Shown: positions 31,403 through 40,209, counted from the stretch's first letter. The stretch is 64,000 bases of DNA from Clostridia bacterium (GCA_017410325.1 JAFQRA010000001.1:32277-96276); one strand, 5' to 3'. Numbers and translations: made by a program. The notes: generated by a model from the letters alone, not told the origin.

Positions 31403-33223
31403 ATGAGCAATAAACCCAAGAGAAAGAAACATTCATTTTTCAGCAATATGTTTTATATTTTCAAAACCATTACCAAATGGGATAAGTCTATTGTTCCGAT
31501 AAGTTTACTGCAGTCCCCTTTCATTATTCTGATGGAACTTATAGTAGCTTATTTTGTAACAGTATTGACTTGGTGCATTGAAAATGAAAAAGGTATTAGC
31601 TCGATAGTTCTGGCAGCACTCGGACTTGCAGCATTTTCTGTGCTTACCAGTTTTATTTCAAACAGATTAAATGAGAAAATACTTGTAAAAAAGAATGAAA
31701 CAAACAGACAGTTTGATTTGCTTTTAGGCGAAAAAATCATGGATATGGATTTTGAAATCGCTGAGGGTCCTATTGGCAGAGACAAGTACCAGAAAGCGAA
31801 AAACTCACTTGGCTCAGAAGGTGTTTACGGCTTTGTGACAATGTTTTCGACATTATTCACAAATATTATCGGCATATTTACCTTCGGTGCGATTACGGCT
31901 TCGCTGAACCCATGGCTTATACTCATTCTGACAGGAGCACAGCTATTGGGATTGCTTTCAACTCTTGTTGAAAACCACCTTATAAATAAAACAAAAGATC
32001 CGATAGCAGCTGTTGACAGAAAACTGAATTATATAACCAAAACCTCCCGTGATTTCGCAATTGCAAAAGACATCCGTCTTTTTCACTTAAGAGATTACCT
32101 GCGCCAGATGAGTGAATATTTTGTCGGTGAACGCAAATTCTGGACTAATAAAATGTACTTTTACTATTTTATTTCAGATACACTCAGACTGCTTCTGAAT
32201 GTCGGCATTGAAATCGGCATTTTTGCTTACATAGCCTATGAAGCGCTCAACGGTGAAATGTCAAAAACGGCATTGGTTCTCTATGCTGTTTCCGTTACGG
32301 ATTTCACTTCTTGGGTTGAATATATCGGCGAAACAGTCTCTAACGTAATTCCGTCAAATATGCTGATTAATGATTTACGTGAATTCCTTGACATTGAGAA
32401 TTCGATGGAAAACGCAAACGGTAAGTCTATGCCTGCCGATAAGCCGTATAAAATTGAAATCAAAGATCTTTCATTTACTTATCCCGAAACGGATAAAATC
32501 ATACTCAATAATATAAACCTTACGATAAATGCCGGTGAAAGGCTTGCGCTTGTCGGTGTAAACGGAGCAGGTAAAACAACGCTTGTTAAGCTGCTGAGTG
32601 GACTTTACAAACCGACTTCTGGCTCAATCAAAATAAACGGAACCGACATTTCAGCGATTAATAGAGATGAATACTACAAATCTGTTTCTGCTGTATTCCA
32701 AGAAGCAAGAATTATGCCCTGTTCCATTCTCGAAAATGTCTCAATGCTTCCCGCAGGAGAAAGTGATGCTGAAAGATTCGATTTCTGTATCCGTCAAGCA
32801 GGTTTATATGAAAAAATACAAAACCTGCCTGAAAAAGAAAATACTCTGCTTGTCAAGAACGTTAATGAAAATGCCGTTGAATTGTCCGGCGGCGAAATTC
32901 AGAGACTGCTTCTTGCAAGGGCTATTTACAAGGATGCACCGACGCTTATTCTTGACGAACCCACAGCAGCACTTGACCCGATAGCAGAAAATGAAATCTA
33001 TCTGAAATACAGCGAAATTTCAAAGAACAAAACTTCAATCTATATTTCCCACCGACTTTCATCCACTCGTTTCTGTGACAGAATCGTGCTGCTTGACGAT
33101 GCCTCAATCGCCGAAGAAGGCACACACGAAGAACTGATGGCACGCTCAGGCAAATATGCCGAGATGTTCAGAATTCAAAGCAAATATTATGAAAAGGGGG
33201 CAGAAGAAAATGAAGAAGCATAA
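31403..33223 (+). CDS. ABC exporter half-transporter 1 (TMD-NBD fusion)
   Basis: 606 aa. Six membrane helices fill the first ~310 residues; the nucleotide-binding domain has Walker A GVNGAGKTT (G385-), signature ELSGGEIQR, Walker B LILDEPTAALDP and H-loop YISHRLS. It is a type IV (MsbA-like) half-transporter and overlaps the next gene, a second half-transporter, by 14 bases, so the functional unit is probably a heterodimer. Next to an AgrA/AgrC-like pair, peptide export or self-immunity is the likeliest role; no precursor peptide or lanthipeptide synthase gene was found. GAGGTG precedes ATG 31403. Confidence 0.94.
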   Translation: MSNKPKRKKHSFFSNMFYIFKTITKWDKSIVPISLLQSPFIILMELIVAYFVTVLTWCIENEKGISSIVLAALGLAAFSVLTSFISNRLNEKILVKKNETNRQFDLLLGEKIMDMDFEIAEGPIGRDKYQKAKNSLGSEGVYGFVTMFSTLFTNIIGIFTFGAITASLNPWLILILTGAQLLGLLSTLVENHLINKTKDPIAAVDRKLNYITKTSRDFAIAKDIRLFHLRDYLRQMSEYFVGERKFWTNKMYFYYFISDTLRLLLNVGIEIGIFAYIAYEALNGEMSKTALVLYAVSVTDFTSWVEYIGETVSNVIPSNMLINDLREFLDIENSMENANGKSMPADKPYKIEIKDLSFTYPETDKIILNNINLTINAGERLALVGVNGAGKTTLVKLLSGLYKPTSGSIKINGTDISAINRDEYYKSVSAVFQEARIMPCSILENVSMLPAGESDAERFDFCIRQAGLYEKIQNLPEKENTLLVKNVNENAVELSGGEIQRLLLARAIYKDAPTLILDEPTAALDPIAENEIYLKYSEISKNKTSIYISHRLSSTRFCDRIVLLDDASIAEEGTHEELMARSGKYAEMFRIQSKYYEKGAEENEEA

Positions 33224-35075
33224 GCGTACTCTCAAAGAAGATTTACGGATGATAAAGAGAGCTCTTAAGCTTATTGAAAGCAATACTCCGCATTTTCTTC
33301 TGCATAACTTTCTCTATTCATTTTTTGCCACGGCTATTTTTGTTATCGCAAATTACATCACAGCCTCAATTGTTGATGAGCTTACAGGTAACAGAGATCC
33401 CCAAAAGATTGTTTTTCTTCTTTCAATGTATGCCGCTGAAGTAGTTCTTTATATTTTCAGAGATTATTCGTGGCGTAAAGTACGCACATTCCATATAATT
33501 TCAGAAAAATGGGAAGAGGTTTTGCTCAACGGCAAGAGCTTTTCGATGGACTACCCGAATATGGAAGATCCGCTGATAAGAGCCAAACGCCAATTGATAA
33601 CCGACAGCCGTGGTACCGGCGGACTCGGAAAACTTATGGTGAACTTGGTTTCGCTTTTTGAAGGCATCAGCAAACTCGTTATGTGTTCAATTATTTCAAT
33701 GGAGCTGTTTTTCAAGCATTCCGATAAGGTTCTGTCGGGCTTTGAAAAATTTATTGACACATCGGGATTTACAATAGCATTCTTCGTGTTTGTTGCCATT
33801 TGTGCTGTCGGTGAATATAAAGTCACATCAAAATTCAACCGTCTTTCTGTTGAAAAAATTAAAGGCAATTCAATGATTGAAAGACTTTTACACTACTACC
33901 TCGACGATTATATTGATGACAGTAAGGCATGCAAAGACATTCACATCTTCAACCAGAAAAGGCTTATCCGTTTTTCATCTGATAAAGTTTACGATGAATG
34001 GATTAAAGGCTGCAAAGAACTCTTTTCTCTTCAAAGGAAAAGGAACAACAGATTCAATTTATTCTATGTTCTTACAACGGGTGCCACTTATCTTTTCGTT
34101 GCGCTCAAAACATATATAGGCGCATTTGGTCTTGGTGGCTTCATTAAATATCAGTTCTGCGTTGCACGTATTGTTGAAGCGGCAGAAATCTTTTCGAGTG
34201 CTGTTACAGATTTACGCACCAATAACGATTATCTCGAAATATTCTTTGACTATCTGGACACACCGACCGAAATGCACTACGGCACTATCCCCACCGAAAA
34301 GCGAATGGATAACAAGTATGACATTGAGTTTCACAATGTCAGCTTCAGATATCCGAACACAGAAAACTACGCTATCAAAAACCTTAATCTTAAATTTAAG
34401 GTCGGTGACCGAATTGCGGTTGTCGGTATGAACGGCAGCGGTAAAACAACGATGATAAAATTACTTTGCCGACTTTACGACCCGACAGAGGGATACATCA
34501 CCCTCAACGGAATTGATATTCAGAAATACGATTATGAGGACTATCTGGATTTGTTCTCGGTTGTCTTTCAGGATTTCAGACTGTTCTCGTTTTCCGTTGG
34601 CGAAAATGTTTCGGCAGAAGTTGATTATGACGAAGAAAAAGTATGGTCGTCACTCGAAAAAGCAGGTATGCTTGAACGAGTAAAAGCTATGCCGAAGGAA
34701 CTCAAAACTCCCGTTTATAAAGATTTTGAAGAAGACGGTGTTGAGATATCCGGTGGTGAAGCACAGAAGCTCGCAATTGCAAGAGCACTCTATAAAGATG
34801 CTGCATTTGTCATTCTTGATGAACCTACCGCATCGCTCGACCCCATAGCCGAACACGAAATCTATTCCCGTTTCAATGATATGGTTAAGGATAAAACTGC
34901 GGTTTATATCTCCCACCGTCTGTCATCCTGCCGTTTCTGCGACAGAATCCTCGTGTTCGATAACGGTCAACTGATTCAGGATGGCTCACACGAAAACCTC
35001 CTCGAAAACCCCGACGGCAAATACAGCGAACTCTGGAACGCACAGGCGCAGTATTACGCAGAGAATAAAGTATAA
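33210..35075 (+). CDS. ABC exporter half-transporter 2 (TMD-NBD fusion)
   Basis: 621 aa from ATG 33210, chosen because GGGGG lies 9 bases upstream; the frame is open to 33156 inside the previous gene. Membrane helices in the first ~320 residues, then Walker A GMNGSGKTT (G406-), signature EISGGEAQK, Walker B VILDEPTASLDP, H-loop YISHRLS. Both half-transporters keep canonical catalytic motifs, so both sites of the heterodimer should hydrolyse ATP. Last gene of the exporter operon, followed by a strong terminator. Confidence 0.94.
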   Translation: MKKHKRTLKEDLRMIKRALKLIESNTPHFLLHNFLYSFFATAIFVIANYITASIVDELTGNRDPQKIVFLLSMYAAEVVLYIFRDYSWRKVRTFHIISEKWEEVLLNGKSFSMDYPNMEDPLIRAKRQLITDSRGTGGLGKLMVNLVSLFEGISKLVMCSIISMELFFKHSDKVLSGFEKFIDTSGFTIAFFVFVAICAVGEYKVTSKFNRLSVEKIKGNSMIERLLHYYLDDYIDDSKACKDIHIFNQKRLIRFSSDKVYDEWIKGCKELFSLQRKRNNRFNLFYVLTTGATYLFVALKTYIGAFGLGGFIKYQFCVARIVEAAEIFSSAVTDLRTNNDYLEIFFDYLDTPTEMHYGTIPTEKRMDNKYDIEFHNVSFRYPNTENYAIKNLNLKFKVGDRIAVVGMNGSGKTTMIKLLCRLYDPTEGYITLNGIDIQKYDYEDYLDLFSVVFQDFRLFSFSVGENVSAEVDYDEEKVWSSLEKAGMLERVKAMPKELKTPVYKDFEEDGVEISGGEAQKLAIARALYKDAAFVILDEPTASLDPIAEHEIYSRFNDMVKDKTAVYISHRLSSCRFCDRILVFDNGQLIQDGSHENLLENPDGKYSELWNAQAQYYAENKV

Positions 35076-35091
35076 AACACACTACTTATTA

Positions 35092-35135
35092 AACCACCCG
35101 ACTTGAGCGGAAACTCAGGTCGGGTGGTTCTTTTT
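35092..35135 (+). terminator. strong terminator after ABC exporters
   Basis: AACCACCCGACTTGAG pairs with CTCAGGTCGGGTGGTT around CGGAAA and is followed by CTTTTTG. Confidence 0.9.
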
Positions 35136-35411
35136 GCCCCTGGAACGAAATCACACCCGTTTCGGGGGTTAATTTATGCCCAAAATCGGACGAAAACGCC
35201 ATTTTTGCCAAAAAACAGCCTGCTTTTAGCAGGAAAGTTGAAGTTGCGATTTGTAGTGCCGGTCAGTCTTATATATTTTTAATGATTAATGAGTCACGAT
35301 AGGAGTATAAATCACAGCGCAAGTGATTCTCAAAAATCCCGTTTTAGTTCAACCGTCAGGGATAGAAATTGCGAAGGTGGTTGAATGAAATAAATCAAGA
35401 AGGAAGTTAAA

Positions 35412-35585
35412 GTGGTATGCGCTTTCGGTCCGAACATATCAGACGAAACCAAACAACCTCATCCAAGACACGGTGTCATTGAGGTGTGCAGCAAAAGAGT
35501 GCTGCGTTCGTTTGCGGAAAAGTGCGTACCCCGATGTGATCCGAACAGCTTTGTGTATATGCAAGGGTGTTCGGATCAGCAGTGA
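35412..35585 (+). CDS. possible 57-aa Cys-containing ORF
   Basis: GTG 35412 has AAGGA 7 bases upstream and opens 57 codons with six cysteines (VVCAFGPN..., EVCSKRV, KCVPRCDP). It overlaps the inverted repeats described in the structured region, so either the RNA structure or the frame may be incidental. No family recognised. Confidence 0.25.
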   Translation: MVCAFGPNISDETKQPHPRHGVIEVCSKRVLRSFAEKCVPRCDPNSFVYMQGCSDQQ

Positions 35586-35756
35586 GAATGACAGTGAAAA
35601 CATTGCCTGTACCGGTGCTTTGTTTGAGCTGACACTTCTCACGGACACGGCAACTTTTCGAAAGAAAAGAGCCGGTCTTACTAACGGTTATTCAGGTTAT
35701 TAACCGGAATAACCAGTTAGTAGGGCGAATGAACGGTTTTCGTATACGGAAAATCG
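35474..35756 (+). other. structured intergenic region, possible ncRNA or recombination site
   Basis: Several helices can be drawn in order: TGTCATT (35474-35480) with AATGACA (35587-35593) closes a multiloop containing GCAGCA/TGCTGC (about 35489-35506) and a perfect 11-bp stem TGATCCGAACA (35537-35547) / TGTTCGGATCA (35568-35578); then ACTAACGGTTATTC / GAATAACCAGTTAGT (about 35678-35721), and ACGGTTTTC/GAAAATCGT (about 35733-35757). It lies between the ABC terminator and the tyrosine recombinase gene. It could be an RNA, or arm-type sites for that recombinase. Confidence 0.45.
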
Positions 35757-35766
35757 TTTTGGCGTT

Positions 35767-35907
35767 ATGGTTTGCATCGACCTTAACGGATGGCTTGTTC
35801 TCAACAAGTTATCGCTTCCGGATGAAGCCCCCGAACAGTTTAACACTATTTTTAGTGGGCGTTTTGGTAAAGTGACGTTGCTATGCAGAACACTTTCCGA
35901 ATACTAA
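35767..35907 (+). CDS. possible 46-aa ORF before the tyrosine recombinase
   Basis: ATG 35767 to TAA 35907 encodes 46 residues (MVCIDLNGWLVLNKLS..., ending CRTLSEY) and stops 3 bases before the recombinase ribosome site, a spacing typical of an operon. Its own ribosome site is weak and the frame is open upstream to 35713. No family recognised. Confidence 0.35.
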   Translation: MVCIDLNGWLVLNKLSLPDEAPEQFNTIFSGRFGKVTLLCRTLSEY

Positions 35908-35925
35908 AGAAAGGAGAAAAAGGCC

Positions 35926-36888
35926 TTGAGTAAAAAGAAAAATAAGCATTACAAGCCGAGCCATTCAAGTAAGCTCAGAAGCAATGCCAAGAAGTTTTTC
36001 GGACAGTACGAAAACAATGTAACAAGGGCTGCGTTTGTTAAGAACTACGATAAGTTTATTCTGTTCTGCCGTGAGCAGTACGACTGCAAAACAAAGGAAG
36101 AATGTGCCGAACATATTGAAGATTACATTGAGTACCTGAAAGAAAAAGACCATACCGCAAGCACAATTCATACATATATGGCTCCGGTCGGACTCTATCA
36201 CGGGATCCCGCTTAACGTGATGAATTTGCCTAAAAGGTATGCGGCAGAGAATACCCGTTCCAGAAAAGAACGCAAACATTACCGTTCGGACGGTGATGAA
36301 AACAACAGCAAGTATTCAAGAACGGTTGAGCTGCAGAAATGTGTCGGAATCCGCAGAAACGAACTTAAGAACCTTCGCGGCAGTGACCTGAAGGTGGATG
36401 AGTGCGGATATTTGTGCATCGTTGTTCGCAGAGGTAAGGGCGGCAAAGAAACCTATCAGCGTATCTTGCCTGAAGATATTGAAACAGTAAAGTCGTTTTT
36501 TGACGGTACGGAAAACAAAGTGTTTTCTGCACAGGAAATGAACAACAGTATTGATTACCACCATATGAGAGCTGAACAGGCTGTCAGAGCATACAACTAC
36601 TATTTTGACAGAATCAACAACGAGCCCGGATATCGCAAACAGCTTGAGGATGAGATTGTAAAACGTTGGAATGAAAAGTGTATCGATAAGAAAACAAAGA
36701 AACCGAAGCATCTGGATAAGAACGAAATTCGTGGCAATTATTTCGTGCGCGGAAAAAACAAGCAGCTTGCACTTGAAAAAGGGCTCCCGATTGTCTATGA
36801 CAGACTGTCGCTTATGGCAGTTTCGATCTATCATTTGTCTCATTGGAGACTCGACGTAACCGTCTCAAACTATATGATGGCGGTGTGA
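35926..36888 (+). CDS. tyrosine recombinase/integrase-like protein
   Basis: 320 aa with a TTG start, 9 bases after GGAG. An N-terminal SAM-like core-binding domain (about 25-100) is followed by a catalytic domain with the first Arg in GIRRNELKNLRGSDL (about 143), a beta-hairpin Lys in RGKGGKE, LSHWR in place of LxHxxxH-R, and a Tyr at 316 in SNYMM. An unusual insertion of about 60 charged residues lies between Lys and the C-terminal box. It cleaves DNA through a 3'-phosphotyrosine. Because the island ends fit the serine recombinase, this may be a second, nested or accessory recombinase. Confidence 0.82.
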   Translation: MSKKKNKHYKPSHSSKLRSNAKKFFGQYENNVTRAAFVKNYDKFILFCREQYDCKTKEECAEHIEDYIEYLKEKDHTASTIHTYMAPVGLYHGIPLNVMNLPKRYAAENTRSRKERKHYRSDGDENNSKYSRTVELQKCVGIRRNELKNLRGSDLKVDECGYLCIVVRRGKGGKETYQRILPEDIETVKSFFDGTENKVFSAQEMNNSIDYHHMRAEQAVRAYNYYFDRINNEPGYRKQLEDEIVKRWNEKCIDKKTKKPKHLDKNEIRGNYFVRGKNKQLALEKGLPIVYDRLSLMAVSIYHLSHWRLDVTVSNYMMAV

Positions 36889-37026
36889 CTACCGCACCAA
36901 CTGAGGATACGGGAAAGATTTGACGCTACCCGTTTTGATTTAAATTCTCAGGATGAACACGAATATAACTCACTATGAGTTCAATATAGAAAATCCTCAA
37001 AAAATAAACCCTATGAGGATAAGTAA

Positions 37027-37182
37027 ATGTCAGAAGAAAGGAAATATATTCAAAACAGTATAAGCACAAAGTTGCAGAATTTTGATCAGCAAAAAATCTA
37101 TGAAGCTGAATTTGAACGCTTTATTGATTTCTTTGCGATGATGATTGAGAAATACGGAAATGATATTGATTTACCCGAATAA
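37027..37182 (+). CDS. small acidic helical protein (51 aa)
   Basis: ATG 37027 follows GAGG by 8 bases; the product is 51 aa, highly charged and helical (FERFIDFFAMMIEKYGNDID). It precedes the serine recombinase promoter. Small proteins at this place in mobile elements are often excisionases or recombination directionality factors, but no HTH is evident. Confidence 0.6.
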   Translation: MSEERKYIQNSISTKLQNFDQQKIYEAEFERFIDFFAMMIEKYGNDIDLPE

Positions 37183-37191
37183 TTATCGGCC

Positions 37192-37220
37192 TTGACATGA
37201 AGTTTAAGGCGCGCTACAAT
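37192..37220 (+). promoter_or_regulatory. promoter of the serine recombinase gene
   Basis: TTGACA (37192-37197) and TACAAT (37215-37220) with a 17-base spacer, about 50 bases before ATG 37269. A near-consensus promoter. Confidence 0.85.
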
Positions 37221-37268
37221 TTTGTTGGGACACAAAACAACATATACTTAGTAAACAAGGAGTAATAT

Positions 37269-38948
37269 ATGAAGCAACGATGCTATATTTACACAAGAGT
37301 TTCAACATCAATGCAGGTTGAAGGTTTCAGCCTTGATGCGCAGAGAACACGCTTGCTTAAATTTGCAGAGTTCAGAGAACTTGAGGTGGTCGGTGAATAT
37401 TCCGATAAAGGCCGTTCAGGCAAGAATATTCAAGGCCGCCCCGAGTTTCAGAGAATGCTTAAGGACATCGAAAGCGGCAAGGACAAGGTTTCATTCGTGC
37501 TTGTGTTTAAGCTTTCACGTTTTGGCAGAAATGCTGCTGATGTGCTTACCTCTTTGCAGAAATTACAGGATAACGGAGTTAACCTTATCTGTGCCGAAGA
37601 CGGACTTGACAGTTCTCACGGCACAGGTAAACTGATAATTCAGATTCTTTCGGCAGTTGCTGAGCTTGAAAGAGAAAATATCCGTGTTCAGACTATGGAA
37701 GGCAGATTGCAAAAGGCACGTGAAGGCAAATGGAACGGCGGCTTTGCGCCATATGGTTACAAGCTCGTTGACGGAAAACTTGAAATTGCCGAAGATGAGG
37801 TTGAGGTTATCCGCATAATATTTGATAAGTTTGTCAACACAACCATAGGCATTAACGGGATTGCAAAATATCTCAACGATAACGGCTTTAATAAGAAAAA
37901 ACGTCAGAATAATACGCTGGATTATTATGTGCCATCGTTTATTAAAAAGGTTCTTGACAATCCCGTGTATTGCGGAAAAATAGCTTTTCAAAGAAGAAAA
38001 ACCGAAAAGATTGCCGGTAAACATGAAGAATACCACATAGTAAGCCAGACCGACTTCCCTGTTTATGATGGAGTTCACGAAGCTATAGTGTCTGAGGAAA
38101 TATGGCTTCAGGCACAAAAGAAGAGAAAGAAAACCGGACACAAGAGAGATAAAAAGCACAAGCTTGAGCACGAGCATCTTCTTTCGGGTATTATTAAATG
38201 CCCTGTTTGTGATGCTAATCTTTACGGCAATGTGAACCGCAAGAAGAAGGACGACGGAACATACTACAAAGACTACTATTTCTATGCCTGCAAACACAGA
38301 AAGCAAGTCAACGGTGTGCGCTGCAACTATGACAGACAGTGGAATCAGGAAACGGTGAATAAAGCAGTTGAAGAAACAATAAGAAAGGTTGTTAACAATC
38401 CGGATTTTGAAGCTGCATTGCGAAAGAAAATAGATTCACGTGTTGACACTTCAGCGTTGGATGCAGAAATGGAAAACCTGCAAAAGGCGCTGCGACAGCT
38501 TATATCAGCAAAAGACAGACTCGGACAGCAGATGGATACCCTTGATGTAACGGATAAGCACTATGATAAAAAATACGAAGATATGCAGGCAAGGCTTGAT
38601 GATTTCTATGATAAAATTGATGCTGCTCAGGAAGAAATTGCCGAGCTTCAGGCAAGAATAGATTTTCTTGTTGCTCAGAAGATTTCAAGCGATAATGTTT
38701 ATAAGTATCTCTTGTATTTTGATAAGCTTTATGATAAATTTACAGATAAGGAAAAGAAGACATTTCTGGGCAGTTTCGTTGAAAAGATTGAGATTTATCC
38801 AACCGAAACCCCGAATGGTCGAATACTCAAGCGTATTCAGTTCAGATTTCCGCTCTTTTATGAAGGCGAAGAAATTATAGGTTTGAGTTGGGACAATGAA
38901 ACGACGCTTGAATGTGCCGTTCAGCTGACACGGCAAAAAAACGAATAA
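37269..38948 (+). CDS. large serine recombinase (integrase of the rlmD island)
   Basis: 559 aa. Resolvase domain with nucleophile S12 in YTRVSTSMQ and SRFGRNA; recombinase domain (about 165-270); zinc ribbon CPVCDANLYG with a second Cys pair in YACKHRKQVNGVRC; then a long coiled coil (about 395-470) that in such enzymes controls directionality. The gene ends with the host rlmD 3' end: codon 551 onward (VQLTRQKNE) lies beyond the GTTCAG core. On excision it would be fused in frame to the ~95-residue tail now attached to RlmD. AAGGAG precedes ATG 37269. Confidence 0.95.
   Translation: MKQRCYIYTRVSTSMQVEGFSLDAQRTRLLKFAEFRELEVVGEYSDKGRSGKNIQGRPEFQRMLKDIESGKDKVSFVLVFKLSRFGRNAADVLTSLQKLQDNGVNLICAEDGLDSSHGTGKLIIQILSAVAELERENIRVQTMEGRLQKAREGKWNGGFAPYGYKLVDGKLEIAEDEVEVIRIIFDKFVNTTIGINGIAKYLNDNGFNKKKRQNNTLDYYVPSFIKKVLDNPVYCGKIAFQRRKTEKIAGKHEEYHIVSQTDFPVYDGVHEAIVSEEIWLQAQKKRKKTGHKRDKKHKLEHEHLLSGIIKCPVCDANLYGNVNRKKKDDGTYYKDYYFYACKHRKQVNGVRCNYDRQWNQETVNKAVEETIRKVVNNPDFEAALRKKIDSRVDTSALDAEMENLQKALRQLISAKDRLGQQMDTLDVTDKHYDKKYEDMQARLDDFYDKIDAAQEEIAELQARIDFLVAQKISSDNVYKYLLYFDKLYDKFTDKEKKTFLGSFVEKIEIYPTETPNGRILKRIQFRFPLFYEGEEIIGLSWDNETTLECAVQLTRQKNE
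38919..38924 (+). other. attR core in the serine recombinase gene
   Basis: GTTCAG encodes V551-Q552 of the recombinase in the same phase as V380-Q381 of rlmD at 25064. The following CTGACACGG...TAA is the presumed displaced natural end of rlmD. Confidence 0.7.
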
Positions 38949-38959
38949 AATATTCCTTG

Positions 38960-38988
38960 AAAGGCTTGCTTTTTTGCAGGCCTTTGTT
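38960..38988 (+). terminator. terminator hairpin after the recombinase/rlmD end
   Basis: AAAGGCTTGC pairs with GCAGGCCTTT (one G-T pair) around TTTTTT, followed by GTTTATAAT. Originally this would have ended the lacZ-amidohydrolase-rlmD operon. Confidence 0.6.
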
Positions 38989-39017
38989 TATAATAAACTA
39001 CTGTATGATTAAACTAT

Positions 39018-39025
39018 GCTATAAT
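39018..39025 (+). promoter_or_regulatory. extended -10 promoter of oadB
   Basis: GC-TATAAT at 39018-39025 preceded by T gives the extended -10 TGCTATAAT; no strong -35 is present. It lies about 38 bases before ATG 39064. Confidence 0.55.
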
Positions 39026-39063
39026 GGCGTAGAATTCGGTTTTGGAAAGGAAAGATTTTTAAA

Positions 39064-40209
39064 ATGAGCGAATTTTTTATGAATCTTGCCGCAATTTTTG
39101 AGAATCTCACCAACCTGCAGATTGAGCAGGTTATTATGTGGATTATCGGCGGCGTGCTTATTTTCCTGGCAATCAAAAAGGAAATGGAGCCCACGCTTCT
39201 GCTTCCTATGGGCTTCGGCGCAATTCTCGTAAACCTGCCTATTGCAGTGGGACCCGTGTCGGGCGTAAGAGCGGTTATCGATTTCCTGTTTGAAATAGGT
39301 ATCGACTCTCACGAGCTTTTCCCGTTGATTCTTTTCATCGGTATCGGTGCTATGATTGATTTCGAGCCCGTCTTGACAAACCCGAAGCTTATGATATTCG
39401 GTGCGGCGGCACAGTTCGGTATTTTCTTTACCCTCTGCCTTGCATCTCTCTTCGGCTTCGACCTCAAGGATGCCGCTTCAATCGCCATCATCGGTGCGGC
39501 AGACGGCCCGACCTCAATTTTCGTTGCCAATATGCTCGATTCCAACTACATTTCGGCCATTATGGTTGCGGCCTATTCCTATATGGCTCTTGTTCCGCTG
39601 GTTCAGCCGCCTATCATCAAGCTCTGCACAACAAAGAAGGAACGTCTTATCCGTATGAAAACAACGGGCAAGAAGGTTTCCAAGACCACCAAGATTCTCT
39701 TCCCGATTATCGTTACAGTTCTCGTCGGCCTTGTTGCGCCCGATGCAACAGCCCTCATCGGCTTCCTGATGTTCGGTAACCTGCTTCGTGAGTGCGGTGT
39801 TGTCAATTCTCTTTCCGAAACAGCACAGAACGTGCTTGCAAACCTCATCACGATTTTCCTTGGCCTCACAATCGCTTCCAAAATGGTTGCCGAGGATTTC
39901 CTCCGTTTCGAAACGCTCCTTATTATGGGCCTTGGTCTCGTTGCGTTCATCGTTGATACCTTTGGCGGTATTATGATTGCAAAGCTCATCAACCTGTTCA
40001 GCAAGAATAAGATTAACCCGATGATCGGTGCCGCAGGTATTTCCGCATTCCCGATGTCTGCCCGTGTTGTTCACAAGATGGGCCTTGAAGAGGATAATCA
40101 GAACTTCCTTCTTATGCACTCCGTAGGTGTAAACGTTTCGGGTCAGGTAGCTTCCGTTATTGCCGGCGGTCTCATCCTTACGCTTGTCGGCAAAGCACTC
40201 GGTAACTAA
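39064..40209 (+). CDS. oadB: sodium ion-translocating decarboxylase, beta subunit
   Basis: 381-aa membrane subunit of a Na+-pumping carboxylic-acid decarboxylase (oxaloacetate, methylmalonyl-CoA or glutaconyl-CoA type). Typical sequence blocks: LFIGIGAMIDFEPVLTNPK, AAIIGAADGPTSIF-like IIGAADGPTSIFVANML, GNLLRECGVV, and the C-terminal ISAFPMSARVVHKMGLEEDN and MHSVGVNVSGQ. The conserved Asp in GAADGPT binds Na+. The beta subunit couples decarboxylation to Na+ export. GGAAAGGAAAG precedes the ATG. The alpha carboxyltransferase and biotin-carrier subunits are not in this window, so the substrate is open. Confidence 0.95.
   Translation: MSEFFMNLAAIFENLTNLQIEQVIMWIIGGVLIFLAIKKEMEPTLLLPMGFGAILVNLPIAVGPVSGVRAVIDFLFEIGIDSHELFPLILFIGIGAMIDFEPVLTNPKLMIFGAAAQFGIFFTLCLASLFGFDLKDAASIAIIGAADGPTSIFVANMLDSNYISAIMVAAYSYMALVPLVQPPIIKLCTTKKERLIRMKTTGKKVSKTTKILFPIIVTVLVGLVAPDATALIGFLMFGNLLRECGVVNSLSETAQNVLANLITIFLGLTIASKMVAEDFLRFETLLIMGLGLVAFIVDTFGGIMIAKLINLFSKNKINPMIGAAGISAFPMSARVVHKMGLEEDNQNFLLMHSVGVNVSGQVASVIAGGLILTLVGKALGN

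Larger units (their letters stand above)
25064..38924 (+). mobile_element. serine-recombinase integrative island in the 3' end of rlmD (about 13.9 kb)
   Basis: Boundaries are set by GTTCAG at both ends, codon 380 of rlmD and codon 551 of the serine recombinase. The inferred empty site joins the rlmD body to ACACGGCAAAAAAACGAATAA, giving the natural-looking end VQLTRQKNE. In the excised circle the recombinase would gain the tail now on rlmD. Contents: Cys-rich methyltransferase-like and DUF1848 genes, tnpV remnant, unknown gene plus XRE-ImmA, LytTR/GHKL regulators, two ABC exporters, tyrosine recombinase, 51-aa ORF, serine recombinase. No relaxase, type IV coupling protein or conjugation gene is present, so it is at most mobilisable. 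Composition shifts near 29.86 kb suggest two fused cargo blocks. Confidence 0.82.

Noticed and set aside
35439-35703. Genes on either strand in the structured gap (about 70 aa each)
   Set aside because: Both run through the inverted repeats, which make frames open on both strands, and neither has a ribosome site.
25064-38924. Self-transmissible conjugative element
   Set aside because: No relaxase, coupling protein, VirB4-like ATPase or other transfer gene was found among the cargo.
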